64,000 bases of DNA from Chlorella sp. KRBP (lineage: Eukaryota; Chlorophyta; Trebouxiophyceae; Chlorellales; Chlorellaceae), in contig QAXK01000153.1 in NCBI GenBank assembly GCA_004335735.1, positions 32,186-96,185 on the forward strand, given 5' to 3'. Positions 23,701-35,268 of this stretch are shown one piece after another. Position numbers and translations under genes: made by a program. The notes below the pieces were generated by a model. The model saw only the letters and a program-made list of their open reading frames with translations. It was not told the origin of the DNA and searched no databases. Position 1 is the first letter of the stretch. Each line of letters starts with the position of its first letter.

Positions 23701-26700
23701 GTCGCCCGTCATGTTTATGTTGGTCTGGTTGTAAGCGTCGGCGTTCTGCAGGAAGCTGGCCGCCTTCTGGGCGAACGTGTTGCCCGCCTCCCACAGGCCC
23801 ATCATCTTGTAGGCCACAGTCTGGCGCATGACGGTGAAGTTGCCCAGGCTCTGCGGCAGCGCAGCACCGGCAGCGTGCACACTTGTATGTTTGTGGGCCT
23901 GAGCGCGTGTGCCTGGCTGCTTTGCTAGCCCATCTAGACCAGCGCACCGCCAAACCAAGCGCACCTGGTTGAACTGGATGTCGGCTGTCTGCGTGATGTT
24001 GAAGACAGGGTCCTCTGCACATGTGGTGGCAGCACCAGCACTTCCTATGGTAAGAATTCTGCCTCCAGTCACCGTACAATCTACTGTGCGTGCTGAACGT
24101 TAAACAGCAACCAGCCCCGCTCACCCCAGAGCGAGCGCAGGCCAAAGGTCTCTGGCAGGCGCCTCTGCGTGCCGAACCCTGCAGGTTACCAAGGGAAGCA
24201 GTAAGGCACACAGACGTCAGAGAGCCGGGCCCTGTCTGCATGTGCACTCCATGAACGCCAGCCGCTGCAGGCCTCGCCCGCAGGCGCCTCAGTGCGGAGC
24301 AAACGAAGAACTGCGTGATGGCGCATGCAGGGCCTTGGCACGGGGAGCAACGCACCAAGGTAGACTCCCTGGTGCAGGTCGGCAAACTCTTCCAGGTACT
24401 GCCCGTACAGCTGCTTGACGTACGGCATGTCCGCCTTGGCCGACATGAGCCGCAGCGTGGGCACCTCCATGTTGGCGTAGATCATGTTCATCGTGCGTGT
24501 GTAGGTGGCAATGTCCGTGGTCAGCACGCCGGCGCGGCCTGCAGCACAAAGCGTCAATGCATGCAACCAGCATGAGCTGAGACCGTGGCGTGGGTGCAAA
24601 TGGGCTTGGTGGTTCGTGCCACCGGTGCAGCAGTCTGGCCTCCCCTCACGCACCAATGTGCTTGAGGTCGTTCACGCGGTTCTCCTGAGCCCTGACCAGC
24701 ATGAACATGGCCACAAAGGCGGCCAGCTGGATGACGCAGAGGGACACGGCAATGACCATGCTCTTTTTCCTGTAGTCCTCCATGGGCGCTTGCACCTGCA
24801 CCCACGTGTCGAGCAAATGTGTCGGTGTCAACCACAGCAAAGCATGGACCCAGCCCATCCGCAGCAAGTGCAAAAAGGGTGTGCCTCCTCACCACAGGGC
24901 TGGAGAGCAGGCGGTACAGCTTCTTGAACAGTGCGCCGCGCTTGAAGTCGCCCTCTGTGGTGCCGCTAGGGTTGGCGGCCGCCTCAGCGTCCTCGGGCAT
25001 GTCATCGCCGTGCACACTGGCAGCGTCACCCGCAATGACACCCTGCATTGGTGTCATGGTGTGAACACAACAGCAGCAGGGGCTCAACAGCTTGCTCCGC
25101 CTGCACAGGGCACTGTAAAGCGGTGTGCGATGGCTGGCAGGGCGCCTGCACAGAGCATGTGAAGCTCACCAGGCCGTTCATGTCTGGGTGGCCAGAGGTG
25201 GAGCTGTAGATGGCCGTAGCCTGGCCGTCCTGCCCCCAGCTGTGGGACGACGCGTCCACACCAGACCCGCGCGCGTGTGCCGGGGAGAGCGGCGCTCCGC
25301 CGGACGGCATGTCGTACAGGCCCACTGCCGGCGCGTTGCCCCCCAGCGCCTGCTGGACCTGGCCCACGTTCTTGGCCCCGTTGGAGGTGTCGTGGTTGCT
25401 GTCACCCCCCGGGGGCGCCATCATTGTGCTGCTCGTCACCTGAGTGCCCAGCCTGGACATGGTGGTGAGCGACATGACGCCAGAGTGCGGCGCGAGGAGC
25501 GACATGTCGCTGCGGCGTTGCAGGGTCGCCAGGGCGGGTGAGGACACGCCGTCCGTGAAGCCCTCCTGGCCGCTGTTCTTGCGGATGAGCGGGGAGAAGG
25601 GCGCCACCTCCACCACGTACTGCCCAGCAGGGAGGGCGGGGCTCACGCCTGCACTCATGCCCGCGCTGAGCGCTGATGAGATCTGCTTGACCATGGGCTG
25701 GTGGTCCAGCGACACGTGCTGGGTGGCGCTACGCTCAGCCGGGGGCGGGGGGGGGGGCTGCTGCAGGATGGGCAGGGCGGCGGGCTGCAGGGCGGCCAGG
25801 TGGGCAGCCAGATCAGGTCGGCCCAGGCTGGGGGAGGTCACGTGCATGACCAGCATGTAGGCGACGGTCGTCTGCTGCGCCTTGCGCACGGCCTGCGCGT
25901 CACGGTGCGTCACGGTGCGGGGTGCACAGCGCGTGCTGAGTGGGACGGGCAACTCCCAACAGGGAAGGAGGCGGTGTGGTGCTGATCTGCCCTATCAGCT
26001 CGGCACTTGTGTGAGTCGTGCATGACCTGCGCTGACCTGCAGGGTGAGGTTGAGGTCCAGGCCGTCAGCCATGTGCACGGTCTTGAGCGACTGAGGCGGG
26101 CCGCAGCGCAGGTCCATGGGCCCACCTGCAACCACGCCACACACAAGGTGCCCCATACAGCTCTGTGAACACCTGCTCTGAAGACCCCACAGAGCTCAGC
26201 AAAGCGGCAAGCATGCAGGCCATCTGCTCACGACAGGCACTCACGTGACTTGACGGCCGGCTTCTTCTCCGCCATGCCCACGACGCTCACCCGCCTGCCC
26301 CCAGCAGCGGCGGTGGGCTGGCCCAGTGCGCCTGGCACAAACAGGTCGGTGATGGGCCGTCCCTGCAGCGCCGGAATGAGCTGGCTCACGTGTCGGTCCG
26401 TGAGGCGCTGCAGGCCGCTGCCCCAGGCCAGGCCAGGGGGGTAGAGCTCCTCCATGATGTGCTGCTCAGGCGTCACCACGTGCCCGGTGCGGTCAATGCT
26501 CAGGATGGAGATGATGAGGTCGCTACGCCACAGCTCCACCTGCATGCACAACGATGATGGCCAGGGAGGGTGGGTGGGCCAGGACAGCCCACCGGGCTCT
26601 TGCTCCAAAGCAGCACTCCGCCAGGTTGGTGCAAGCAAAGACGCACCTGCACCGCGTCTTGTTTGGCGTGGAGCTTCTTGCCGGCAGGCGCACGGATGCG

Positions 26701-29700
26701 CATCACCTGCATGCAGGCCCAGCATGGCACGCTGCAGGCGTTGATTTCTAGCTCAGGAGCAAGCAGCAGTGAGAGCTCTCCATCAGACGTGCGGGCTTCA
26801 CTCGGCGCGGCCCTCTCACCGCAGGAACGGGTGGCTTAGTAAGCAGCGCCTTGAGCTTAGGGTGCACGTCCATGACGCGGTGCCGATCGTCGGCCCCGGC
26901 CAGGCCGCTGGGCAGCACGCCCACGCGCCACGACACGTCAGGCACGGCCAGGGCCTTGGACACCAGGTGGGCCATGGTCTGCAGCACACCATGTGCACCA
27001 TGCAGCAAGAGGTGAGCAAGTGGTGAGAGAGCTGTGCACGCAGCAGAGGGCAGCGTGCATGCAGAGGAGGAGAGGGGCTTCGTTGCTTCTCACCTGCTCA
27101 GCGACTTGCTGGCCACCTTGACCTGCAGTGGGCGCAGTGTGCACGGGTGAAGGAAGCGGGTTCGCCATCAGATGTGGTTGCTGGTTCGCGCTTCATTGCT
27201 TCGGCCACTCACCAGCAGCTACGCTGAGCACGTCCAGCAAGGTGGTGAGGCTGGCGCCGACCAGTGAGTGAAAGTCCAGGCTGAAAAGGGCGGCCGAGTC
27301 CATGCCGGACAGGCACGACTTGACCTGGCCGTTGAGGCCCACCTCCAGCAGCAGCCGGCGCTCATCCAGTGCCTGCGGTCAGGAGGCCACAATGGCCATG
27401 GTTGCATATGGATGCCTGGCTTTGTTGGAGTGCTGGGTGCGCAACAGAGCAGCCAGCAACCATGGCCACGTGCCACTAATCGGAGCACTTTGGTGTCCTA
27501 TTGCCCACAGGCGGACTGCCGGCACGAGCCCTCACCTCTGCCAGCGAGATTTGCTTGAACAGTGCCGTGTGGTACGTCTCATCCTGTCCAGGGCGCTTGG
27601 TGGACGCAACAGTCACCTGCAAGAGAGACAAGCAAGAGAGACCTCGCCGCAAGGGACCACAAGGCGCTGCAGGGCTCACATCCAGGCAGGGAGAGGAGAC
27701 ACGCTCGAGTGAGGTGCATCTTGCCACAAGGTTGGTTGCGCCACGCACACACCTTGAAGGGCACGGGGTGCTGGCGGGACTGTGCAGAAGTGGCCTGCAG
27801 CAGTACCGACAGGCCGCTGCGGCAGCTGTAGAGCGGAGGGCGCGTGGGGGCCTTGCTCTGCGTAGCGCACACACACACATACATACAACAGGGGCAAGGC
27901 TGCTCACCACCACGCTGGACACACGTGAGCCGGACGCGTGTGGGTGTCAACAATTTGCACCAATTGTTGTTGCAATTGCGCCGGAGCCTTGCTCACCAGG
28001 AGCAGGGAGCGGTGCAGCTGCGCAAAGGGCTCTGCCATGAGCTGCTCCACCGCCGTGTTGATCCCGTTGCCCATGGCCTGCTGGCGGGTGCGGCCCAGCA
28101 GCTCAGCCAGGGAGGCCGTGATGTGGCACACCTGGCCGCGCGGGTTGGTCACCAGCATGAGGCCCTGCAAGGTGATGGGCAGGGCACAGCCAGGGGCTTG
28201 CAGGCTTTCCTTGGCTTTTTGATTAGATACAGGCACTGACAGCCGTGCTGCCTTGGTTGCTGCCGCCTGAAGCCCTGTTTGCAAGCTACACGCACACACA
28301 CAGCTTGCATGAGCAGACGCACCTGTGCTTGCTGGCCCAGCGGCGGGCCGCTGGCGGGCGCAGCGGGCAGCACAGACTTGCGCATGGTGAGGAGTTCGGG
28401 CGGGGCGGAGGAGACGACTGAGATGCGGCGCCTGATGGACAGGTCTGGTGGGGGCGGTGCCCTGTTGGCCGTGGCGCTACGCCTGAGCTCCACCACGTGG
28501 AACGTCATGGAACCCATCCCTGCACGCGTCACGCACCACCATGAGGTGCACCAAGGTGTTCTTGTTGTTGTTTGCACTAGTTGTCGCCTACATGGCGCGT
28601 GGCATCATCAAGCAGCGTTCCGGCACTCCGTGAGAACATCTCGCCATCTCGCCAACCTGTGCCTGGGAAAGCGCATTGTCTACACAGTGAAAGTGGCTCA
28701 CCAATGTTCATGATTCTCATGTCAACCACGGTGGTGTCGACAAACTTGTGCGCCAGGCCCACGTCCAGCGCCTCCCACGCCGCAATGCCCGCGTCCGCAC
28801 CCTCCTCATCCAGCACGCCCTGCAGAGCCTTGCGTGCAAAGCTGGGCAGCTTGCTCACGCCGCTCTTGCCGGGCTTGTGGCTGCCGCCCTGGCCCCCGCC
28901 CGACCGCCCCGAGCGCGTGGACGCGTCGTGCCCACTGACGTCACCCGCCGTGCTGTGCGGCCCCAGCATGCTGAGCTTGAAGTTGGTGCTGACCACGCTC
29001 GAGTTCATGTCCATGCCAGGGCGCCCGTTCTTGTCCGTCACGGTGCGGTGCTGGGCGGCCATGAGCGCTGCTCGCGCCTCACCCATCACCCTGCATACAA
29101 GAGCAACAAGGGCAGCGCGCCACCCCATTTGTGGCCATCATGCTGTGACGGTATGTGCACAGAGCACCGCATGTGGGCGAGCTGCGCCATCGGTGCCACA
29201 AGAGGGCCCTGGCGGTCTTCTTACTCACAGGTTGAGTGTGTCGGCGCCCGCCACCACCAGGGTGGACAGCTTGATGCCCATGAGCTCCTTCATGCTGTAA
29301 GCCAACAGGTCCTGCGCACGCACGTGTGACCACAACGCAACACTAAGTCGCTGGTGTGTTTCACTGCTACCTGGCCGAGCATGGGCAGTGGATCCACTGC
29401 AAAAGCTGCACCCTGGGGCAAAGACACCTTCCCGCCATCCACACACTGACCTCTGCCTGGCTGCACATGCCCATGATGGTTCCGTCCTGCGCCACCCACA
29501 GCGTCGACCTGCCAGCCTCCACAGGGATCTCCTGCGCACAGCAACACACCGGGCCGTGGTGTATAAAGAGCAGTGAGCAGCTAGCCAAGGGTGAAAGTAA
29601 AAGGCTGGCATTGAAATGGGGCCTATTGACTTTAATTGCTATGACCTCACCTCGCAGATGCCCAGGAAGGTAGAGTCCTCGCCCGACCCGTTGATCTTGA

Positions 29701-32700
29701 GCACCGTGAGCTTGATGGGGATGAAGCGCCGGTCCTTGTGCACGACCAGCTGGCTCCACGTGTGGTTGAGGGCCACGTGGCGGCCCGTCTTGACGTAGCC
29801 CTTGACGAAGGACGAGTGCACGTCAGCCACCTGGGGCGGCAGGATGATGCTCAGGCTCTTGCCCTTGAGGTCGCCCTTGACGTACCCCAGCAGGTCCAGG
29901 GCCGCCTGGTTGGTGATCTGGATGATGCTCTGGGCGTTGACGACGAACACGGCGCGGTTGGCCGCCGATGTCGCCGGAGCTGCAGGGTGGTGTGGTGTGG
30001 TGTGTGCAGTGCAGCGTGCAGGGTGTTGGAGCGGGCGCAGCTCTTGTGTTCGGTGCTAGCAAGCGTTGTGGTTGTTGGCGGAGCAAGGGTGCTGTTGAGG
30101 CCGCAAAGGCTCACCCGCGTTGCTCATGGCCTGCCGGATGACGGGGTCGGCCATGTCCAGGCCGCTCAGCGTGTCGTGGTTCTTGACCTCCTCCTCAATG
30201 GCATCAAGCCGGTCAGCCTCCCTGCACACGGCACAGGCGCCAGCAGCCACACAGCGTAAGCAGGAGCCTGGGTAGGTGCGACAGCGGCAGGAGACGAGCT
30301 CAGCACGGGTGAGTAGTCCTGACTCACGTGAACCAGCGTGCGGCCTGCCATGGGTCCTGCCGGACGTGCTCCAGGAACTGCAAGGGGCAGTGGGACGCAG
30401 AACAGCAAGGTCAAGAGGTAACGACAAGGCGGAACGGCTCTTCTCTCCCACTGCCACTGTTAGGCACGACTCCACTCTCACCTTGGCATACAGCCTGACC
30501 ATCTTGACGTGCCCAGCATGGCGCTCCAGCACTTGCCTACACGCACACATGTGGTGCACGCATATGTAGCCAAAACAGGTTGCTCAGAGACTGACCCGTG
30601 TGCCCCCCGGCCTGCTTGATGCTTCCGCCCAGCCCCACAGCACCAACAGCACACCCACAAGCACACAGTGCACGCACTTGTACACTCGGTCCGCCGTCTT
30701 GACGGCCGCGTCCATGTCCTGTACCGCCATGGCCAGCGTGCGGAAGCGCACATTGTGGTGCATGAGCGCCTGCCAGAACATGCGGATTGAGATGAGGGCG
30801 TCCTTGTGCACGCGCAGAGCCAGCCTGCACGTGGAGCACAAGAGTGCAGGGCGGGTGCAGCAGCGGTCAGGACAGGCGCCAGCGCTCCTGTTTGTAAGTA
30901 GCACCGGGTCAGGGCAGGCAAACCTAGGCTAACCCTAGACCTCACCCGTAGTTGCGCTGGAACTCGACGTACGACACCAGGTCCGCGCTGTCCTGCGCCA
31001 TGCCCCCCGCCGCCGTGCGCTGGGCGCGCTGCTGCTCGCGTGAGAACATGGCGAAGCGCATCAGGAACCCGGCGTCCAGCTTGCGCGCGTTCTTGAGCTG
31101 GGCGTAGCCCGACTGGTAAGAGTTCTGGACGTCGATCAAGAAGCTCGAGTAGAGGATGACCATGAAGGGGTCCTCAGGCATCTGGGCCAGGCCAACCTGC
31201 ACGTGTGTTTGGCGCAGCAGCACGCACAGGTGAGCTCTTGGTGCCTGAGCCTCGCCTCTTGACTGCACATGTCGCAGCTTGTCAGTGAGGTGGTGAGAGG
31301 GTACCTTGAGCACCGCCTCGGCCAGCAGCACGTAGTTGGGGTCGAGTTCCGTCTTGCTCTTCCAGGTGCGGCAGCAGCGTGCCAGCACCTCGACAAAGCG
31401 GCTGTCGGGGAACTGGAACACGTGCTTGGGGTGGATGTGGGGTTGCCTGCAGCGCGTCGGCGCGAGCATACACAGGGGTTCAGGTTAGACAGCGCTGCGC
31501 CAAATTTGCCACAAGCTGCAAGCTGAATGTCGCACTCAGTCACCCTCGTCCACAGCCTGCCCCTTGCAGGCTGCTCACTTGAATTGGTTGAGCACTGTGG
31601 TGTTGAACCAGCGCAGGCGGAGCCACGAGAGAAAGTACCCCAGTGCTCCCATGGGCACGGTGGTGGCCCACATGACAATGGTCAGCCCTTGGACGGTCGA
31701 GTACCGCTCTCCCTCGCTGTTGGCGTCCCATCCTGCACGGCGCGTTTGCAAACACTGGTTTAGCGGGCTCTCATGTTTGGATGGTGCAGGCCCATGAGGC
31801 CCACCAAGGCAGCGCGGCTCACCGATGTTGAAGGCCACGGCCACGTACAGCATGCAGCACCAGGTGACTGAGAGGTAGCTGCCGGTGCGCAGGTGGTTGA
31901 CCCATCCCACCAGCTGGGGCTGCCAGTAGAAGAGCAGCCACGTGAGGGACACTGACAGGCCCAGCAGGACCACGGATTGCCACTTCTGCGGCCATGTAAG
32001 GTAAGTGAAGCAGCACATGTAAGGCTGTGGCGGGCGGTGCTGTGTGGCTGGTAGCACAATACGTTCTGGTTGCTGTTTGTGCCCAACCGACCTGTTCTGT
32101 TGTTTGGCACTGGCATGACCATCCCCTAAGTAAGTAAGCCCCCGCTGTGCACCTGGTTGTAGATGAAGACGGCCGCGCACGTCATGATGAAGCGGATGAC
32201 GAGCGTCCAAAGCTCCACCCTGTGGAGGGGCACGAAGAGGGCATGAGCATGGGTGCAAGCGGCTTGATGGAGCGGTGCTTGTGATGCGCGTACGGTGCAC
32301 AGCAGGCACCAGGCGGTTTGTGTGCGCCAGCCTCAGCCTACTCACGCCGTGTGCATGATGGCGAGGCGGTTGGTCGTCTTGAAATCCAGCTCCATCTCGC
32401 CCACCGAGAAGAGTGAGGCCAGTAGCATGAAGAGAACGATGGAGACCACAGCCACACAAACGTGGATGAAGTGGGGGAACGCCCAGCAGTCTGCGGGCAT
32501 CATTGCGCCATCGAGGCCGTTGTGAGGATGTGGCAGCTGCCAGTATGGCATGGGAAACCATCGCATCGTGCGTCATGGCTGGCTCACTCACAGACGTCTG
32601 GGTACTCTTGGTTGTACCCAATCACGTCCTCAGGCTTGGCGAACATCTGGCAGTCGAGCGCCATGAGGAAGAGCGAGAGAGACATGATGTCAAACACCTG

Positions 32701-33864
32701 CAAGTGGGTAGCAGTGGGCACGACACAAGTGTGAGCCACCTGCCCGGCGTCACATCGCCCACAGCACGGCAAAGCTCAGTCGCCGTACTGGCCTGGAAGA
32801 AGATCTTGGCGAACCAGCGCAGCACGCCAATGGGCCTGCGGGGCGGGGCAGCATGGACAGCATGGGTTGCCGTTCTGTGTAGCGCGCAAATGGGGCGAGC
32901 AGCTGTAGAACAAGCAGGCTACTCCTGCACCGCTGTCCAGGTGGCTACTCACCAGACATAGTCGAACTTGTTCTCAAAGAAGGACTTTGCCACCCACAGG
33001 CTGAGCACTACTGAGAGGGCCAGGCCGCCCACCAGCAGGTAGAAGCACGCCAGGAAGAACGTATCCCCCTGCGCAACAGTGGGCATGATGATGTCGTGCA
33101 TGGTGCTCCATGGTGTGCCTGTCTCACTCGCACTGGACGATGACGCCTCACGGCAAGGAGTGTGAGCAGCTGGCGTACCCGGATGGACATGAACTGGTTG
33201 AGGGAGATGAAGGACAGGATCCGCCACCAGGTCTGTGACGAGGGGATATCAAAGATGCTGGGTTGCACCACCAGCAGCCACAGCTGCAGCCAGTCAGCCA
33301 GCAGCCGGAAGACAATGAAGCCCGCCGAGTAGGCAGTCTTCTCCTTGCACACTGCGCAGGAAGCAGAGCAGCGCGGCCACCAAGCGTGGTTGAGGGAGCG
33401 GCCAATCACTGACTACCCCCAGGCAGCGGATCAGCGGCGAGGACAGCGTGTGGCGGAGCGCAGACACGATGCCCCACCGCAAGGTGCCCGCATGACGCAC
33501 CGGTGTACATGACGCCCATGACGGCCGCCGACAGCTGCTTGTCGTCCATGAGCTCATCTGCAAGCACACACACACCGGGATGCGCATGTCTGCTTCACGC
33601 TGCGACGCCGTGCGCAGATGATCATCCGCAGCACCCCCAGGGCGCCTTCACGCATCCCGATCCCATCCCTGCGCACCTGCTTGGTTGACTTGGTTGGCAG
33701 CGAACACCCTGCACGCCAGAAGGCAGCGTACCGTGGATTGGAATCGATACTGTGAACCAGTGCACGAAGTTGCGGTACATTTGCGGCTCCGCCACGGCTC
33801 GGCACACTCACCCGCTGCTCGCAATGCTGTCCATGGTACTGCTGTTGTCGCTCGGAGGCCCCAT
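20741..33864 (-). CDS. Giant TmcB-like multi-pass membrane protein with PAS domains (tandem copy A)
   Basis: About 2,400 residues in nearly 50 exons; the first 18 were traced junction by junction (33864-33812, 33708-33677, 33557-33501, 33351-33179 ... 30221-30115, ~29982-29650) and stay in phase. Residues ~30-380 hold about eight membrane helices (LADWLQLWLLVVQPS, FYLLVGGLALSVVLSLWVA, IMSLSLFLMALDCQMF). A helical, Arg-rich region follows, then PAS domains: VFVVNAQSIIQITNQAALDLLGY at ~29,900, VTNPRGQVCHITASLAELLG at ~28,150, and weaker PAS-like blocks at ~29,500, ~27,350 and ~26,500. The C-terminal third has four more membrane helices (~24750, 23380, 22260, 21080) enclosing Cys/Asn-rich, presumably lumenal or external, loops. 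The order matches algal 'tiny macrocysts protein B' (TmcB)-like proteins of unknown ligand. Last exon 20799-20741 ends in TAA. Start ATG 33864 is the first of two in-frame ATGs. Confidence 0.8.
32698..32792 (-). other. Probable GC-AG intron in TmcB-like copy A
   Basis: On the minus strand the exon ends ...TTCTTCCAG and the next bases are GCCAGT; the downstream exon starts after ...cttgcag at 32697. Only a GC donor keeps phase 0 and avoids a stop; the nearest GT (inside gccaGTACGG) would create TGA. Copy B has no intron at this position: its exon 47436-47287 runs straight through the matching IFYQ/TLDIMSLS junction. Confidence 0.65.
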
Positions 33865-35268
33865 CGCGGCTGGCTGTGGGCGCTGCTGCTCGAGGAGGCG
33901 GCGGGGACTGCCGTGCGGGTCAGCGCTGACTTTCACGGCTCAGGCTGGGCAGCACGCTGGCGCAGGCCATCAACTGGCACAGCAACTGCTCTGCGTCACG
34001 CCCTCTAGCCTGATGCCAGGCGCCTCTGGGCTCGAAAGTATGAGGGTGCCGTGCACGTCTGGAGCGCCGCCTCGCGTGCCGAGGGCACAGCTGCGACTGC
34101 GACTGCGAGAGCTCCGACTACGCACGCGACTTGGTAGGTTCCACTTGTGCTTTGGCGCCGAGTCCTCATGGAGCCGTACCCTGTTGTGATCCATCAATCG
34201 ATCACTTCGCCATGGCGAGAGGTCCACATCGCGGCATCTTGCAGCCGCGATGACATTGTTCCAGCGCATCACATGCAGGGCTCGTTCCATATTATCGCCC
34301 TGTGCAGCGGTACCCCGAGCGCCGCGCACGCCGCACGCATCCTAACCCTAGCCCCCCGCAGCAGAGGCACCAGCAAGCACAGCTGAGCAACAATGCAGCC
34401 AGCATCAGCAACGCAAGGCCAGCAGAATGTTCAACGCAAGGCCAGCTCACAGGCAGCTCCCAAGGCGACGCGGACACCCACCGAGGAGCAGCTCGTGAGC
34501 AGGATGTGAAAATCCACGCAAGCAACACATGCACCACATTTGTGCACCACATTGCGCATCGTGGCCTTCTGTGTTGATTCCAAAGCTTGGGCAACCCACA
34601 AGTGCAAGAAGGCGAACAAGTCGACGCCAACGGTAAGAAGAGCAGGCCTAGGTGTGAGCGTGGCGTTGAGACAGAGCCGAGAGTCAGGGGACAACATCAT
34701 AACTCTGAGGAGGCAAGAGGAGCCAAATAGAGAAGAAGCAAGTGCGCTATGGAGGAGCATATACTCACGTTTCAAGTGCACCGAGCCATCAGCAACATTT
34801 TGGGTAAAAGAAGAGCGGTGAGATAAGCGAAAAGAAGAAGAGGCAAAGGGCCGAGCAAGGGGGGCGTCTTCTTCTGCCCTAGAGACCGAATACCCATCCC
34901 ACAGGTCCCGTGCATATGGACTGCACGGTGTCACTGCATGGTCTTGCCAGACCGTTTCATTCCAAAGGTAAGAACAGAACGGGCGTGCTTTTTTTCTGCG
35001 CCCTAGCTCCAAAAGCAAAACCACAGGCATTATGAAGTGGTCCGAGTGGTGTCTTTATCACTGACGGTGGGTGCGTGCGCCCACCAGGTGTGTGTTGTAC
35101 TGACGGCCAGTCCCGCCTCAGGACGCATCCTTGGCCCGGCGCCCTGCACACCAACAACGCGCACAAATTGCATGCACATTGTGAGCCTCCTAAAGCCGGC
35201 ACCTGGATGCGTGGCTTGGCGCTTTGTGGTTGGGCGACACACTTGCACAGCCACATGATGGAGGCACC
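33865..35268. other. Spacer between the two TmcB-like tandem copies
   Basis: About 1.4 kb holding the upstream region of copy A (left) and the 3' UTR of copy B (right, from 35268 downward). Short frames exist on both strands but none shows a domain or splice-supported continuation. The stretch ~34,640-34,980 is noticeably more A-rich than the surroundings. One CCCTAA-like fragment (~34,341) occurs. I see no third gene or remnant PAS copy here. Confidence 0.5.

Noticed and set aside
33865..35268. Remnant third TmcB copy between the tandem genes
   Set aside because: No stretch translates to any of the membrane or PAS motifs of the two copies.
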